DNA from: Geothermobacter hydrogeniphilus
GTDB lineage: Bacteria; Desulfobacterota; Desulfuromonadia; Desulfuromonadales; Geothermobacteraceae
Direction: 5' to 3'
Assembly (NCBI RefSeq): GCF_002093115.1
Contig: NZ_NAAD01000014.1
Span: 1-64,000 of the forward strand
Length of the DNA: 64,000 bases
Numbering within the stretch: the first letter of the stretch is position 1; the number at the start of each line of letters is the position of its first letter. The position numbers and the translations under genes were made by a program. Positions 15,745 to 24,347 of this stretch are shown in pieces. The notes below the pieces were generated by a model that ran no database searches, was not told where the DNA came from, and saw nothing but the letters and a program-made list of their open reading frames with translations.

Positions 15745-18057
15745 TCACACCACCTGTTCCATGGCCCATACTCCGCACGGACATATCCCCGCGCAAACGC
15801 TGCAACCGATACAGACTTCATCATCCGAAACATACTCGAAGGATCCGTCTTCCTTCTCGACCCGTCGGATAGCCCCTTCCGGGCAGGCCTCAAGACACAT
15901 GGAACAGTCGCGACAGGTGCCGCAGGAGATGCAGCGCAGGGTCTCCTCCTTGCCGTCGATGATGCAGAACTTGCCGCGGTTGCGCGGTTTGAACAGCTCC
16001 TTGGAAAGGCAGCTCTGGTTGATCATCTCCGGCTTGACGATCGGCGTCAGCTCACGGCCGGCGAACAGGTCATTGACATAGGCGATCGCCTCCTGTCCCT
16101 GGCCGATGGCGTGGGTCAGCAGCCCCGGCTGGATGGTGTCGCCGATGGCGAACACCCCCGGCGCCTTGACCACCTGGCCGCAGGCGTCGACATCCATCAT
16201 GCCGCGCTCGGTCAGCCATTCGCGCGGCACGTAGGAAAGGTCGGGACGCTCGCCGATGGAGATGATGACGTCGTCGGCCTCGATCAGTTCGCCCTCTTTG
16301 GTCACCAGTCCCTGCTCGGTGATCTTCTCGGTGAAGACCGGCCAGCGCACCTCTCCGCCGAGGGCCTTAACGTGGTCGATTTCCTTCTGGAAAGCCGAGG
16401 GCCGCTGCACGTCGATGGCGATCACCTTCTCCGCCCCCATGGCGTAGGCGCCGAGGCAGACATCCATGCCGGCGTTGCCGGCGCCGATGACCACCACCTT
16501 TTTGCCGATTTTCGGCTTTTTCCCGGCGTTGACGGCCTTGAGAAAGTCGAGCCCCTTGAGCAGCCGTTCATGGCCGGGGAAGGGAATGACCACCGGATTG
16601 TGGGCACCGGAGGAGATCACCACCGCGTCGTAGTCGGCGCGGATGCGGGCGAACAGCTCGGCGTCGACCGGGGTGTTGGCACGGACCTCGATCCCCAGAT
16701 CCTTGATCCGCCGGATCTCGCTGTTGAGGGAATCCTCGGGCAGCCGTTCCGGCGGAATGACCTGGCGCAGCTTGCCGCCGATCTCCTCGTCGGCCTCGAA
16801 AACCGTCACCTGGTGGCCTGAGAGCCGCGCCTGCCAGGCCGCCGAAAGGCCGCCGGGGCCACCGCCGATCACCGCCACCCGTTTGCCGCTGTCGGGCTGC
16901 GGCTCGGGAGCCGGGATGTCCCGCGACAGCCGGCCGAGGGCGGCCATGCTGACCGACTTGTCGACATACTGGCGGCTGCAGGCGTCCATGCAGGGGTTGG
17001 GACAGACCTCGCCGCAGACCGACGCCGGGAAGGGCGAATACCTGAGCACCAGCTGCAGCGCCTCCTCGTGCTTCCCCTGACGCAACAGGTTGATGCGGTC
17101 CTGGGTGGGGATATTGGAGGGACAGGCGACCTGGCAGGGAGCGCCGAAACGCTTGTCCTGCCAGTGGGGAATCTTCAGCCGGTCGGCGCCGACGTTGACC
17201 AGGCCGCCGACATGCTGGTAATCGTCCTGGACCACATCGCCGAAGATGCCCCCTTCGATCCATTTCCGGGTGAGGAACTCGCGCATGCTGATACGGCTGT
17301 GAACGTGGCGCTCCTCGTAGGACTTGGCGACGATCTTCTTCCAGCGGGAGAAATCGGTCAGCTCCGCCAGCAGCGGGCCGCGACCAATCTTTTCCAGGAA
17401 CACCGGCATCCCGGCAGAGAGAAACTCCCGGTCGGCCTCATCAAGATCGAGCAGCCAGACGTCACCGGAAAGGCCTTCGACCGGTCCACGGACATAGATG
17501 GTGCCGCCGACCATGCCCATGCAGGCGCGGTCGCCGAGGACCGAGGTCTCATCTTCGCAGCCGTGGCCGCAGATCACGGCGATGCCGCCGCCCATGAATT
17601 CAAAGCAGAAGGAGCCGGTGCGCTTGAGAACCCAGAATTCCGGCGGCTGGTAGGCCGGATCGTGCTTCATCAGCGAACCGGAGCGGGTGCCGACCCGGCC
17701 GGCGACATAGATTTTCCCCGCCGCGGCACAGTGGGCGGTGGTGTCACCGCCGTCACCGAGGATGGTCAGCTCGGCGCCGGCGTTGAGCCAGCCGGCATCG
17801 GCCGGGGCCGAACCCTCGACGACGATTTCGGTCCCTTCGAGGCCGAAGGAACCGACCCGCTGGCCGGGGTTTTTCACCCGGAATTTCAGCGGCGCGCCGT
17901 CTTCGGTCCAGAGCGGTCCGCCGATATCGTGGTGTCCCGAGGAGAGCACTTCGAACTCGGTCTCACCGGCATCGAGCGCCGCGTAGATTTTCTGCAGCAG
18001 CTGCTGGGTGGAAATGCGCTTGTTCTGGTCATCAAAACCGATAATTTTCGCGGACAT
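15745..18057 (-). CDS. Glutamate synthase subunit: GltB C-terminal domain fused to GltD-like oxidoreductase and ferredoxins
   Basis: A 770-residue fusion. Residues about 1-260 are the glycine-rich GXGXG barrel domain of the large glutamate synthase chain (runs such as GGTIYVRGPVEG). Residues about 310-400 hold cysteines for Fe-S clusters (GAPCQVACPSNIP, CGEVCPNPCMDAC). Then comes an FAD domain (AVIGGGPGGLSAAW), an NAD(P) domain (VVVIGAGNAGMDV) and GVFAIGDT. The C-terminus is a double 4Fe-4S ferredoxin (CRDCSMCLEACP, CIGCSVCAGICP). It passes electrons to the central glutamate synthase chain encoded just upstream. The three-gene arrangement is the archaeal type, used by Geobacter relatives. Confidence 0.9.
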   Translation of the reverse strand: MSAKIIGFDDQNKRISTQQLLQKIYAALDAGETEFEVLSSGHHDIGGPLWTEDGAPLKFRVKNPGQRVGSFGLEGTEIVVEGSAPADAGWLNAGAELTILGDGGDTTAHCAAAGKIYVAGRVGTRSGSLMKHDPAYQPPEFWVLKRTGSFCFEFMGGGIAVICGHGCEDETSVLGDRACMGMVGGTIYVRGPVEGLSGDVWLLDLDEADREFLSAGMPVFLEKIGRGPLLAELTDFSRWKKIVAKSYEERHVHSRISMREFLTRKWIEGGIFGDVVQDDYQHVGGLVNVGADRLKIPHWQDKRFGAPCQVACPSNIPTQDRINLLRQGKHEEALQLVLRYSPFPASVCGEVCPNPCMDACSRQYVDKSVSMAALGRLSRDIPAPEPQPDSGKRVAVIGGGPGGLSAAWQARLSGHQVTVFEADEEIGGKLRQVIPPERLPEDSLNSEIRRIKDLGIEVRANTPVDAELFARIRADYDAVVISSGAHNPVVIPFPGHERLLKGLDFLKAVNAGKKPKIGKKVVVIGAGNAGMDVCLGAYAMGAEKVIAIDVQRPSAFQKEIDHVKALGGEVRWPVFTEKITEQGLVTKEGELIEADDVIISIGERPDLSYVPREWLTERGMMDVDACGQVVKAPGVFAIGDTIQPGLLTHAIGQGQEAIAYVNDLFAGRELTPIVKPEMINQSCLSKELFKPRNRGKFCIIDGKEETLRCISCGTCRDCSMCLEACPEGAIRRVEKEDGSFEYVSDDEVCIGCSVCAGICPCGVWAMEQVV

Positions 18058-18074
18058 AAAAACCTCAGGAGAAT

Positions 18075-18135
18075 CGGCAAAAGGCCAAGGGCCAAGGGCT
18101 AAGGGGTAAATCCTTTCGCCTTTGGCCCTTCGCCG
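18075..18135. repeat. Palindromic GGCCAAGGGC repeat
   Basis: An imperfect palindrome between two genes of the glutamate synthase operon: GGCAAAAGGCCAAGGGC on the left and CCTTTGGCCCTTCGCC-like sequence on the right arm, about 60 bases in all. A close relative is at 38526-38576 before obg. Its position inside an operon suggests an RNA hairpin. Confidence 0.65.
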
Positions 18136-18139
18136 GGTC

Positions 18140-19783
18140 TTAACATACGTACTGAATCTGCAGTTTGTCGGCCACGGCGCGATCAGTCGCCACCAGGGCG
18201 TCAGAACGGCCGACCGGCAGGGAGCTGTTGCCGATCGGGGCCATCAGTTTCTTCAACTCAGTGTCCATCGCCAGGAAATAGTTGACGATGTTCTGCGCCA
18301 CCCGCTCCGGGTCGAGCCGGTGTACCAGCGGCGGCTCCTGGGTGGTGATGCCAACCGGGCAGAGACCGGTGTTGCAGGCGTTGCAGCGCCCCTGGTCGTT
18401 GCCGACGCAGCCGGCCATCTGCAGAATCAGCTTACCGGAGAAAACGCCGTTGGCGCCGAGGGCGATCATCTTGAAGGCGTCGGCGGCGAGGTCGCCGGTC
18501 TTGCCGAGGCCGCCGGCCGCCCAGAGCGGGATCTGCCCCTGGCGCCCCTGGGCCACGGCGGCCAGGTAGCAGTCGCGCAGCTTGGAGACGATCGGATGAC
18601 CGGTGTGATCGAGGGAGACCTCGTGGGCGGCGCCGGTGCCGCCGTCGATGCCGTCGAGGAAGAAACCGCCGACGATGTTGTAGGGATCGCGCACCAGGTT
18701 GTTGAAGACCGAGACCGAGGTCGACGAGGCGGCTACCTTGATCGCCACCGGCACCCGAAACTTGAAGGCGGCGTTGAAGGAGAGGAACATCTTCTGCACG
18801 CTCTCTTCGATCGAATAGAGCCCCTGGTGGTTGGGCGGGGAGAGCAGGTCGGCCTTGGGCACGCCGCGAATCGCCTGGATATGCTCGGCGACCTTCTGCG
18901 CCATCAGCAGGCCGCCGTCGCCCGGCTTGGCCCCCTGGCCGATCTTGATCAGCACCCCGGCCGGATCCTCGATCATGTGCGGCATCGCCTTGGCGATCCG
19001 GTTCCAGCCGAAATGCCCGGAAGCGATCTGCAAAATCATGTATTTCAGGTAGCGGGACTTGAGCAGACGCACCGGCACACCGCCCTCGCCGGAGCACATC
19101 CGCACCGGCAGCCCGCACTCCTCGTTGAGATAGGCGGTCGCCATCGCCACCGCTTCCCACATCCGCCAGGAGAGGGCACCGATCGACATGTCGCCGATCA
19201 CCACCGGGTAGATCCAGCGCACCGGCGGCGTACTGCCTTCGGTCCGCAGCAGACCCTCGGGACCGACCCCCAGGGGCAGTTTCTGCGGCGGCAGGATGCG
19301 GCCGAAGGGTGCCAGCAGGTCGAAGGTATGCCGCTGGGCGTCAAGGCTCGGGTCGGTCATCTGCGAAATCCGCCCGACGCGGATCTTGTCCAGGGTGCGT
19401 ACCGTCGATTCCAGATTCTTGCGTCCGCCGCGTTTGATCGAATCGCCACCGAGACAGCGGGTGACGATCGGGTGGCGGGTGTCCGGGTTGCGCTCCGGGC
19501 GGATGGCGTCGTTGGGGCAGACCTTTTCGCAGATCCCGCAGCCGCGGCAGTAATTCTTCACCGACTTCACCTGGCGGATGACCGGCACCGCGGAAAAGCG
19601 CGCCTTCGGCTCCGGCAGCTCGCTCTCGGAAAAGACCATCCGCCGCCGTTCCACCTTGGCCTCGATGGCCCGGAACGAACAGGCCGAGACACAGGACCCG
19701 CAGAGGGTGCAGCGGCTGGCGTCGTAACGGATTTTCCACGGCAGGTCGTTGGGGGTAACGTCCTGAACTCTCATTGTTTCCAT
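18140..19783 (-). CDS. Glutamate synthase central FMN/3Fe-4S domain with N-terminal ferredoxins
   Basis: A 547-residue protein. The N-terminal 90 residues carry two 4Fe-4S motifs (CTLCGSCVSACSF and CRGCGICEKVCP). The rest is the FMN-binding central domain of glutamate synthase: GVGPEGLL, CSGEGGVPVRLL, IKIGQGAKPGDGG, LDGIDGGTGAAHE and GGLGKTGDLAADAFKM, then the 3Fe-4S cysteines CVGNDQGRCNACNTGLCP. It reductively joins ammonia with 2-oxoglutarate to make glutamate. The start is the ATG after GGAGGTGCAGCG; it overlaps the end of the amidotransferase gene by 13 nt, so it is translationally coupled. Neighbours supply ammonia from glutamine and electrons. Confidence 0.92.
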   Translation of the reverse strand: METMRVQDVTPNDLPWKIRYDASRCTLCGSCVSACSFRAIEAKVERRRMVFSESELPEPKARFSAVPVIRQVKSVKNYCRGCGICEKVCPNDAIRPERNPDTRHPIVTRCLGGDSIKRGGRKNLESTVRTLDKIRVGRISQMTDPSLDAQRHTFDLLAPFGRILPPQKLPLGVGPEGLLRTEGSTPPVRWIYPVVIGDMSIGALSWRMWEAVAMATAYLNEECGLPVRMCSGEGGVPVRLLKSRYLKYMILQIASGHFGWNRIAKAMPHMIEDPAGVLIKIGQGAKPGDGGLLMAQKVAEHIQAIRGVPKADLLSPPNHQGLYSIEESVQKMFLSFNAAFKFRVPVAIKVAASSTSVSVFNNLVRDPYNIVGGFFLDGIDGGTGAAHEVSLDHTGHPIVSKLRDCYLAAVAQGRQGQIPLWAAGGLGKTGDLAADAFKMIALGANGVFSGKLILQMAGCVGNDQGRCNACNTGLCPVGITTQEPPLVHRLDPERVAQNIVNYFLAMDTELKKLMAPIGNSSLPVGRSDALVATDRAVADKLQIQYVC

Positions 19784-20877
19784 CGCTGCACCTCCAGATC
19801 ATTGCCGATGGCGACAATTTCCCGCTCGTTGGGATAGATGTCGGTCTCCCAGTCGCGCTCCGGAAGAACTTCGTTGATGCCGCAGACCTCGGAGGAGATG
19901 ACCACCGTCTTCTCATCGCGGCCGATCACCACGGGACGCAGCTTCTTGGCGTCGCAGCAGGTGAACATGCTGTGATCCGGCAGCACCCCGATAATGGTGT
20001 TGGGACCGTTGATTTCCAGGTGGGCGAGGGACTGGCGGATCGCCTTGAGTTGCTCCCTGTCCTCGCGCTGCTCGATCTCCTCGAAAGGCAGCGGAGTGAC
20101 GACATGCTTGTAGTAGCGCAGCGGCCAGCCCAGTTCGTGATGCACGTAATGCAGGGTGTAGAGAAAACACTGCGAATCGGACTCGAAACCGATGTAGCCG
20201 CGGTGCAGTTTACGCTGGAATTCGACGTTTTTCAGGTAGAAGGTGTTCTCGCCGTTGGCCAGCGCCGTGTAACCCTGCAGGTGGAAGGGATGGGCGGCGT
20301 AGCGGACGATATCGTAGTTGGTGTTCTGCCGGCACTGGGCGGTGATGACCCGGGCGGTGAACTTGTCATCGGGCTGCCAGAGATTGAAATAGGTGCCGAT
20401 ATCACGCGGATCGCCGATCTCCTTGAGGGTCACCACATCGGGCCAGAAGGAGTAGACGAACCCTTCTTCGTTCGGCTCCAGGGCCTCGCGCAGCTTGAGA
20501 CGCATATCGAGCAGCAGGTCTTCTTGTTCCTTCTTGTCACCGTTGCGCAGATGCTTCGGATAGTCGAAGGTTTCAAAGACGTAGTTGGGCATGGCGTTGA
20601 TATCCAGACCGGGCTGCGGATTGGTCTCGGGGACCCACTGCAGCACCCGCTGAAAACCCGCCTCGTGGAGGATATCCTCAGCCAGCCGCACCCCCTCGTC
20701 GGTGGCCGCCATCGACAGGGTCGGCAGTTTCTTGTAGTTTTCGAATATGCCGCCGAGGTCGTGCATGACCATGGCGAACCCGGAATTATCGTGCCCCTTC
20801 TGCTGCGACTGCATCAGCTGCAGCGCCATGCTCGGATGCACGAAATCGAGACTCTTGATTGCGCCGATTCGACACAT
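19771..20877 (-). CDS. Glutamate synthase glutamine amidotransferase subunit (class II)
   Basis: A 368-residue class II glutamine amidotransferase. The protein begins MCRIGAIKS, so cysteine 2 is the N-terminal nucleophile after methionine removal, and QQKGHDNSGFAMV is the usual second motif. It frees ammonia from glutamine for the central chain encoded downstream. In most bacteria this is the first domain of GltB; here, as in archaeal-type systems, it is a separate gene. The ATG has GGAGGTGATG nine bases upstream. It is the first gene of a three-gene minus-strand operon. The long upstream region contains a dispersed repeat and a possible sigma-54 promoter at 21167-21182. Confidence 0.9.
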   Translation of the reverse strand: MCRIGAIKSLDFVHPSMALQLMQSQQKGHDNSGFAMVMHDLGGIFENYKKLPTLSMAATDEGVRLAEDILHEAGFQRVLQWVPETNPQPGLDINAMPNYVFETFDYPKHLRNGDKKEQEDLLLDMRLKLREALEPNEEGFVYSFWPDVVTLKEIGDPRDIGTYFNLWQPDDKFTARVITAQCRQNTNYDIVRYAAHPFHLQGYTALANGENTFYLKNVEFQRKLHRGYIGFESDSQCFLYTLHYVHHELGWPLRYYKHVVTPLPFEEIEQREDREQLKAIRQSLAHLEINGPNTIIGVLPDHSMFTCCDAKKLRPVVIGRDEKTVVISSEVCGINEVLPERDWETDIYPNEREIVAIGNDLEVQRWKQ

Positions 20878-21035
20878 TGGGCATCACCTCCATAGGTTAA
20901 TCCTGATGCTTTCGCAAGAAAGCCAAAATGGTGATGGCTGAGCCATCAATCCTGACCGGCCACGCCGGCAGGGCTGTCCTACCTGAATCCGTGAGTTCCT
21001 GTTGGATGGAGAGTGCAAGTGTCTGATCTGAATGA

Positions 21036-21139
21036 GATGTCCAAAAATCTGAAACGCACCCACAGGTTCGCTGGTGATTTTTGGGAAGATCAGACAGATC
21101 AATGACTTGTGCTATCCGCCGACAAGGGGCTCACCGATT
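21036..21139 (+). repeat. 104-nt dispersed repeat, copy 1
   Basis: This stretch matches the reverse complement of 33506-33609 over its whole 104 nt with about a dozen differences by eye and no gaps, while the flanks do not match. Shared blocks include TCCAAAAATCTGAA, CGCACCCACAGGTT, CTGGTGATTTT, TGACTTGTGCT and CGACAAGGGGCTCAC. It is not a recognised IS end. Either strand can be translated for a short distance, but with no start signals. Confidence 0.85.
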
Positions 21140-21166
21140 CAGGTAAAACACAGCCCGAATTGAATT

Positions 21167-21182
21167 AGCAATTTTCAAACCA
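21167..21182 (-). promoter_or_regulatory. Possible sigma-54 promoter of the glutamate synthase operon
   Basis: On the minus strand TGGTTTGAAAATTGCT has GG and GC in exact 10-bp spacing, a full TTGCT at -12 but TGGTTTG instead of TGGCACG at -24. It lies about 290 bases before the amidotransferase start, so the leader would contain the 104-nt repeat. Low-to-moderate support. Confidence 0.4.
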
Positions 21183-21397
21183 ATTGCCTGCAAAAATTTT
21201 AAAACCATCTCCACGAAACGGGGAACGGACTATAACATAACGACATAACAAAAATTTTTAAAAAGGATAATATTTTTCAGCTTCTCATTGAGGCGACAAA
21301 ATACCCCTTCTGGTCTGAATATCTGAACTTACCCCTACTCAGAGTAAGTAACATTGATACTCTATTCTAACAGTGGTCCCGACTCGCGGGCAGATAT

Positions 21398-21429
21398 AAA
21401 AACCGGGACAATCCTCAGATCATCCCGGT
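21398..21429 (-). terminator. Terminator of the ammonium channel gene
   Basis: On the minus strand ACCGGGATGAT pairs with ATTGTCCCGGT around a short loop and is followed by TTTTATAT. It lies about 60 bases after the stop of the ammonium channel gene. Confidence 0.78.
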
Positions 21430-21488
21430 CCGTAAATCATCCAAAAGCGCGACGCCCCGGCCGGGACGCCACGAGCCGTAACGGCAAG

Positions 21489-22757
21489 TCAGCTGTAGGC
21501 GGTCTCCGAATGCGCCACCTGATCAAGCCCCATGCGCTCGTCATCCTTTTCGACCCGCAGCCCCATAGTGGCCTTGAGCACCAGCACCAGCAGCGTGGTC
21601 ACCACCACCGCGTAACCGCCGGCGGCAACCACGCCGATCAACTGCACCCAGAACTGGTGAAAATTGCCCGAGACCAGCCCGGTGGCCCCGACCGTCGCGA
21701 AGATGCCGGTGGCGACTGCTCCCCAGGCCCCACCGAGGCCGTGAACACCGAAAGCATCGAGGGAATCGTCGTAACCCAGCCGGTGCTTCAGCATCACGCC
21801 GCCATAGCAGACCGGCCCGGCGGTCAGCCCCATCAGCATGGCCCATCCCGGGGTAACGAAACCGGCCGCCGGGGTGATCACCACCAGCCCGGCAACGATC
21901 CCCGAGGCCGCCCCCAGGGCACTCGGCTTGCCGGCGTGCAGCCACTCCAGCAGCATCCAGGAGAGCGCTCCGGCCGCCGCCGCGGTCTGGGTGGTGGCGA
22001 AAGCCAGCGCCGCGCTGCCACCCGCCGACAGGGCGCTGCCGGCGTTGAAACCGAACCAGCCGAACCAGAGCAGACCGGCACCGAGCAGAGTCATCGGCAG
22101 GTTGTGCGGCACCAGCCGCTCCTGCGGATAACCGATCCGGCGTCCCAGCGCCAGCGCCAGCACCAGGGCCGAGATTCCGGAGGAGAGATGAACCACGGTC
22201 CCCCCGGCAAAATCGAGCGCCCCCAGCTCCAGCAGCCAGCCCCCATCCCCCCACACCCAGTGACAGAGGGGATCATAGACCAGCGTCCCCCAGAGCAGGA
22301 TAAAGACGCAGTAGGTGGAAAACTTCATCCGCTCGGCGATCGCTCCGGAGATCAGGGCCGGGGTGATCACCGCGAACATCCCCTGGAACATGATGAAGAC
22401 GTAGGTGGGAATCGAACCCGTCAGGCTCTCGGGAGTGATGCCGCAGAGAAAAGCATTGGCCAGGCCGCCGATGAAACGCCCCTCGCCGCCGAAAGCCAGG
22501 GAGTAGCCGATGGCGACCCACTGCACCCCCATGATCGCCATCGCCGCCACGGTGTGCATGGTGGTCGAGAGAACATTCTTGGACCGGACCATGCCACCGT
22601 AGAAAAGCGCCAGGCCGGGCAGCATGGCCAGCACCAGGGCCGAAGAGACCAGCATCCAGGCGGTATCGCCGCTGTCGAGCCGGTCGGCAGCCAGCACCGG
22701 CGTTGCGGAAAGAAGCAGCAGCAGAGAAAAGAGAGTGGAAACAAGACGGGCCATCAT
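21489..22757 (-). CDS. amtB: Ammonium transporter/channel AmtB
   Basis: A 422-residue Amt/Rh-family protein: a cleavable signal sequence (to about residue 23, SATPVLAADR), then eleven membrane helices. Family marks include GGMVRSKNVLSTTMHT, DFAGGTVVHLSSGISAL, GWFGFNAGSAL and DAFGVHGLGGAWGA, with the histidines of the conduction pore. It takes up ammonium across the inner membrane when nitrogen is scarce. Two ATGs in a row (22757 and 22754) follow GGAGGTTC; either may start. A perfect sigma-54 promoter lies 55 bases upstream. Unusually, no glnK gene for the PII partner is adjacent on either side. Glutamate synthase, which uses the ammonium-derived nitrogen, is the next operon. Confidence 0.93.
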   Translation of the reverse strand: MMARLVSTLFSLLLLLSATPVLAADRLDSGDTAWMLVSSALVLAMLPGLALFYGGMVRSKNVLSTTMHTVAAMAIMGVQWVAIGYSLAFGGEGRFIGGLANAFLCGITPESLTGSIPTYVFIMFQGMFAVITPALISGAIAERMKFSTYCVFILLWGTLVYDPLCHWVWGDGGWLLELGALDFAGGTVVHLSSGISALVLALALGRRIGYPQERLVPHNLPMTLLGAGLLWFGWFGFNAGSALSAGGSAALAFATTQTAAAAGALSWMLLEWLHAGKPSALGAASGIVAGLVVITPAAGFVTPGWAMLMGLTAGPVCYGGVMLKHRLGYDDSLDAFGVHGLGGAWGAVATGIFATVGATGLVSGNFHQFWVQLIGVVAAGGYAVVVTTLLVLVLKATMGLRVEKDDERMGLDQVAHSETAYS

Positions 22758-22811
22758 GAACCTCCGAGAAAACCTCATTGTTGGTGCGGCGACAATGCCT
22801 TCCCGTAGAAA

Positions 22812-22828
22812 TAGCAACCTGCGTGCCA
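22812..22828 (-). promoter_or_regulatory. Sigma-54 (-24/-12) promoter of amtB
   Basis: On the minus strand TGGCACGCAGGTTGCTA is a full match to the sigma-54 consensus TGGCACG-N4-TTGCW. The start of transcription would be near 22802, about 45 bases before the ATG. This shows nitrogen control through sigma-54, by family knowledge with an NtrC-type activator. Open reading frame extension upstream of 22757 is an artefact of this site. Confidence 0.93.
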
Positions 22829-22920
22829 CTGAACAGAGTTGTTGTTTTTCAGCTACTTACAACAACAACACCTGTCTGTTGCCTAAAATTAAAGCAACTC
22901 GTTCCCCGCCAAGGCCAAAA

Positions 22921-22950
22921 AAAAGGCTCCCGCCGCGGCGGGAGCCTTTT
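22921..22950 (-). terminator. Rho-independent terminator after ilvE
   Basis: A 30-base perfect palindrome, AAAAGGCTCCCGCC with GGCGGGAGCCTTTT, with T-runs on both strands (further A residues precede it). It lies about 35 bases behind the stop of the aminotransferase gene, between it and the amtB promoter. Confidence 0.92.
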
Positions 22951-22983
22951 GTATCCGGATACCCCGGCGAGGTCCGGACTTTC

Positions 22984-24051
22984 TCAGATTTCGACCACCC
23001 AACCCTGGGTATCGGGCAGACGACCGTACTGAATGCCGGTCAGGGTATCGTAGAGTTTGCGGGTGATTTCCCCGGTGGTTTTACCGTCACCGAGCAGGGC
23101 CGTCTTCCCCTGGTAGGTGAACTGGCCGACCGGGGACACGACCACGGCCGTTCCGGTGCCGAAGGCCTCGGTCAGGCGGCCGCTTTCGATCCCGGCAAAG
23201 ATCTCATCAACCGCCAGCGCCCGCTCCTCGACCTCCAGCCCCATCTGCTGCGCCAGGGAGAGAATCGAGCGGCGGGTGATACCGTCGAGAATGGTCCCGT
23301 GCAACGGCGACGTCACCAGCCTGCCGTCGTAGATAAAGCACATGTTCATACTGCCGACTTCCTCGACATGCTGCCGGTTCTTCGCGTCCAGCCACAGCAC
23401 CTGGTCATAACCCTGGCCGGCAGCCTCGCGGGCGGCGTAGAGGCTGGCGGCGTAATTGCCGCCGGTCTTGACCTCACCGGTGCCGCCATGGGCGGCACGC
23501 ACGTAATGATCGGAAATCCAGATCTTCACCGGGGCCAGCCCACCCTTGTAGTAGGCGCCGACCGGCGAAAGGATCACGTAGCAGGAGTACTGGTCGGCCG
23601 GGCGCACGCCGAGCATCGGCTCGGTGGCGATCATCGTCGGTCGGATATAGAGACTGGTGCCGGGGCTGCGCGGCACCCAATCCGCCTCCAGGGCGACCAG
23701 CTGCCTGATGGCATCGAGAAAAAACGCCTCGTCGACTTCCGGCATGCACATCCGGCGGGCGCTGCGATTGAAGCGGGCGACATTGTCGGCCGGACGGAAC
23801 AGCGCCACCGAACCGTCGTCGCGACGAAAGGCCTTGAGCCCCTCGAAGATCTCCTGGGCGTAGTGCAGCACCATCGCCGCCGGGTCCATGCTGAAAGGCC
23901 CGTAGGGCTGAATCCGGGCCGAATGCCACCCCTGCCCGGTGGTGTATTCCATCAGGAACATGCGGTCGGTGAACTGCTTGCCGAAGACGAGTTGCGATTC
24001 ATCCTCGATACGTGGTTTGGGATCTGGAATGGGAAGGACATCGATCTTCAT
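22984..24051 (-). CDS. ilvE: Branched-chain amino acid aminotransferase
   Basis: A 355-residue class IV PLP aminotransferase of the longer type (type II BCAT). The segment GEVKTGGNYAAS holds the lysine that binds PLP; EVGSMNMCFIYDG, TSPLHGTILDGITR and FGTGTAVVVSPVG are the usual downstream blocks around the cofactor and the substrate pocket. It transfers the amino group between glutamate and the keto acids of valine, leucine and isoleucine. The ATG has GGAGG eight bases upstream. It stands between the small 55-aa gene and its own terminator. Confidence 0.93.
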   Translation of the reverse strand: MKIDVLPIPDPKPRIEDESQLVFGKQFTDRMFLMEYTTGQGWHSARIQPYGPFSMDPAAMVLHYAQEIFEGLKAFRRDDGSVALFRPADNVARFNRSARRMCMPEVDEAFFLDAIRQLVALEADWVPRSPGTSLYIRPTMIATEPMLGVRPADQYSCYVILSPVGAYYKGGLAPVKIWISDHYVRAAHGGTGEVKTGGNYAASLYAAREAAGQGYDQVLWLDAKNRQHVEEVGSMNMCFIYDGRLVTSPLHGTILDGITRRSILSLAQQMGLEVEERALAVDEIFAGIESGRLTEAFGTGTAVVVSPVGQFTYQGKTALLGDGKTTGEITRKLYDTLTGIQYGRLPDTQGWVVEI

Positions 24052-24179
24052 CTTGGCGGCCTCCGGAAAATGAAAAAATTGGGAATGGGATTTTTTAGCA
24101 TATTGCCCGAAGCAGCGGCAAGCAATTCCGAGTTCCCGGATCCCTCAATGATTCCGGACAGCGAGAGCCGCCCGAAACT

Positions 24180-24347
24180 TCAGTCCTTTTCGCTCCGGGG
24201 CAGCGTGGCACCGCCATACATCAGCCGCCGGCTGTTTTCGCGGCATTCATCTTCATGGAAACGACGTACCAACTTCTCATACTCCGCCCGCTCGGCCCAT
24301 TCTCCCAGGCGGTAGCCCAGATCACTGACTTTCCACAGATCTTCCAT
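24180..24347 (-). CDS. Small hypothetical protein, 55 aa
   Basis: A 55-residue open frame with a strong binding site (GGGAGGAATCA directly before the ATG). It begins MEDLWKVSDLGYRLGEWAER and is charged and helical, with one cysteine and a tail ending LPRSEKD. GC use fits the neighbouring genes. It lies upstream of ilvE on the same strand, about 130 bases apart. I do not recognise it. The strong start signal and codon use favour a real gene. Confidence 0.6.
   Translation of the reverse strand: MEDLWKVSDLGYRLGEWAERAEYEKLVRRFHEDECRENSRRLMYGGATLPRSEKD

Larger units (their letters stand above)
20878..21488. other. Gene-free region between glutamate synthase and the ammonium channel
   Basis: About 610 bases with no credible gene. 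From left to right: a MITE-like end GATGCTTTCGCAAGAA (20905-20920); the motif CCTGAATCCGTGA (20982-20994); the 104-nt repeat (21036-21139); an inverse CCTGAATCGGTGA (21131-21143); a possible minus-strand sigma-54 promoter (21167-21182); an AT-rich stretch (about 21180-21370); and the terminator of the ammonium channel gene. The region is the likely control zone of the glutamate synthase operon. Confidence 0.6.

Noticed and set aside
15160-16081. Open frames inside and beyond the composite repeat block I
   Set aside because: Translations repeat the same Arg/Ala/Ser-rich words in several frames because they read the repeats; no gene.
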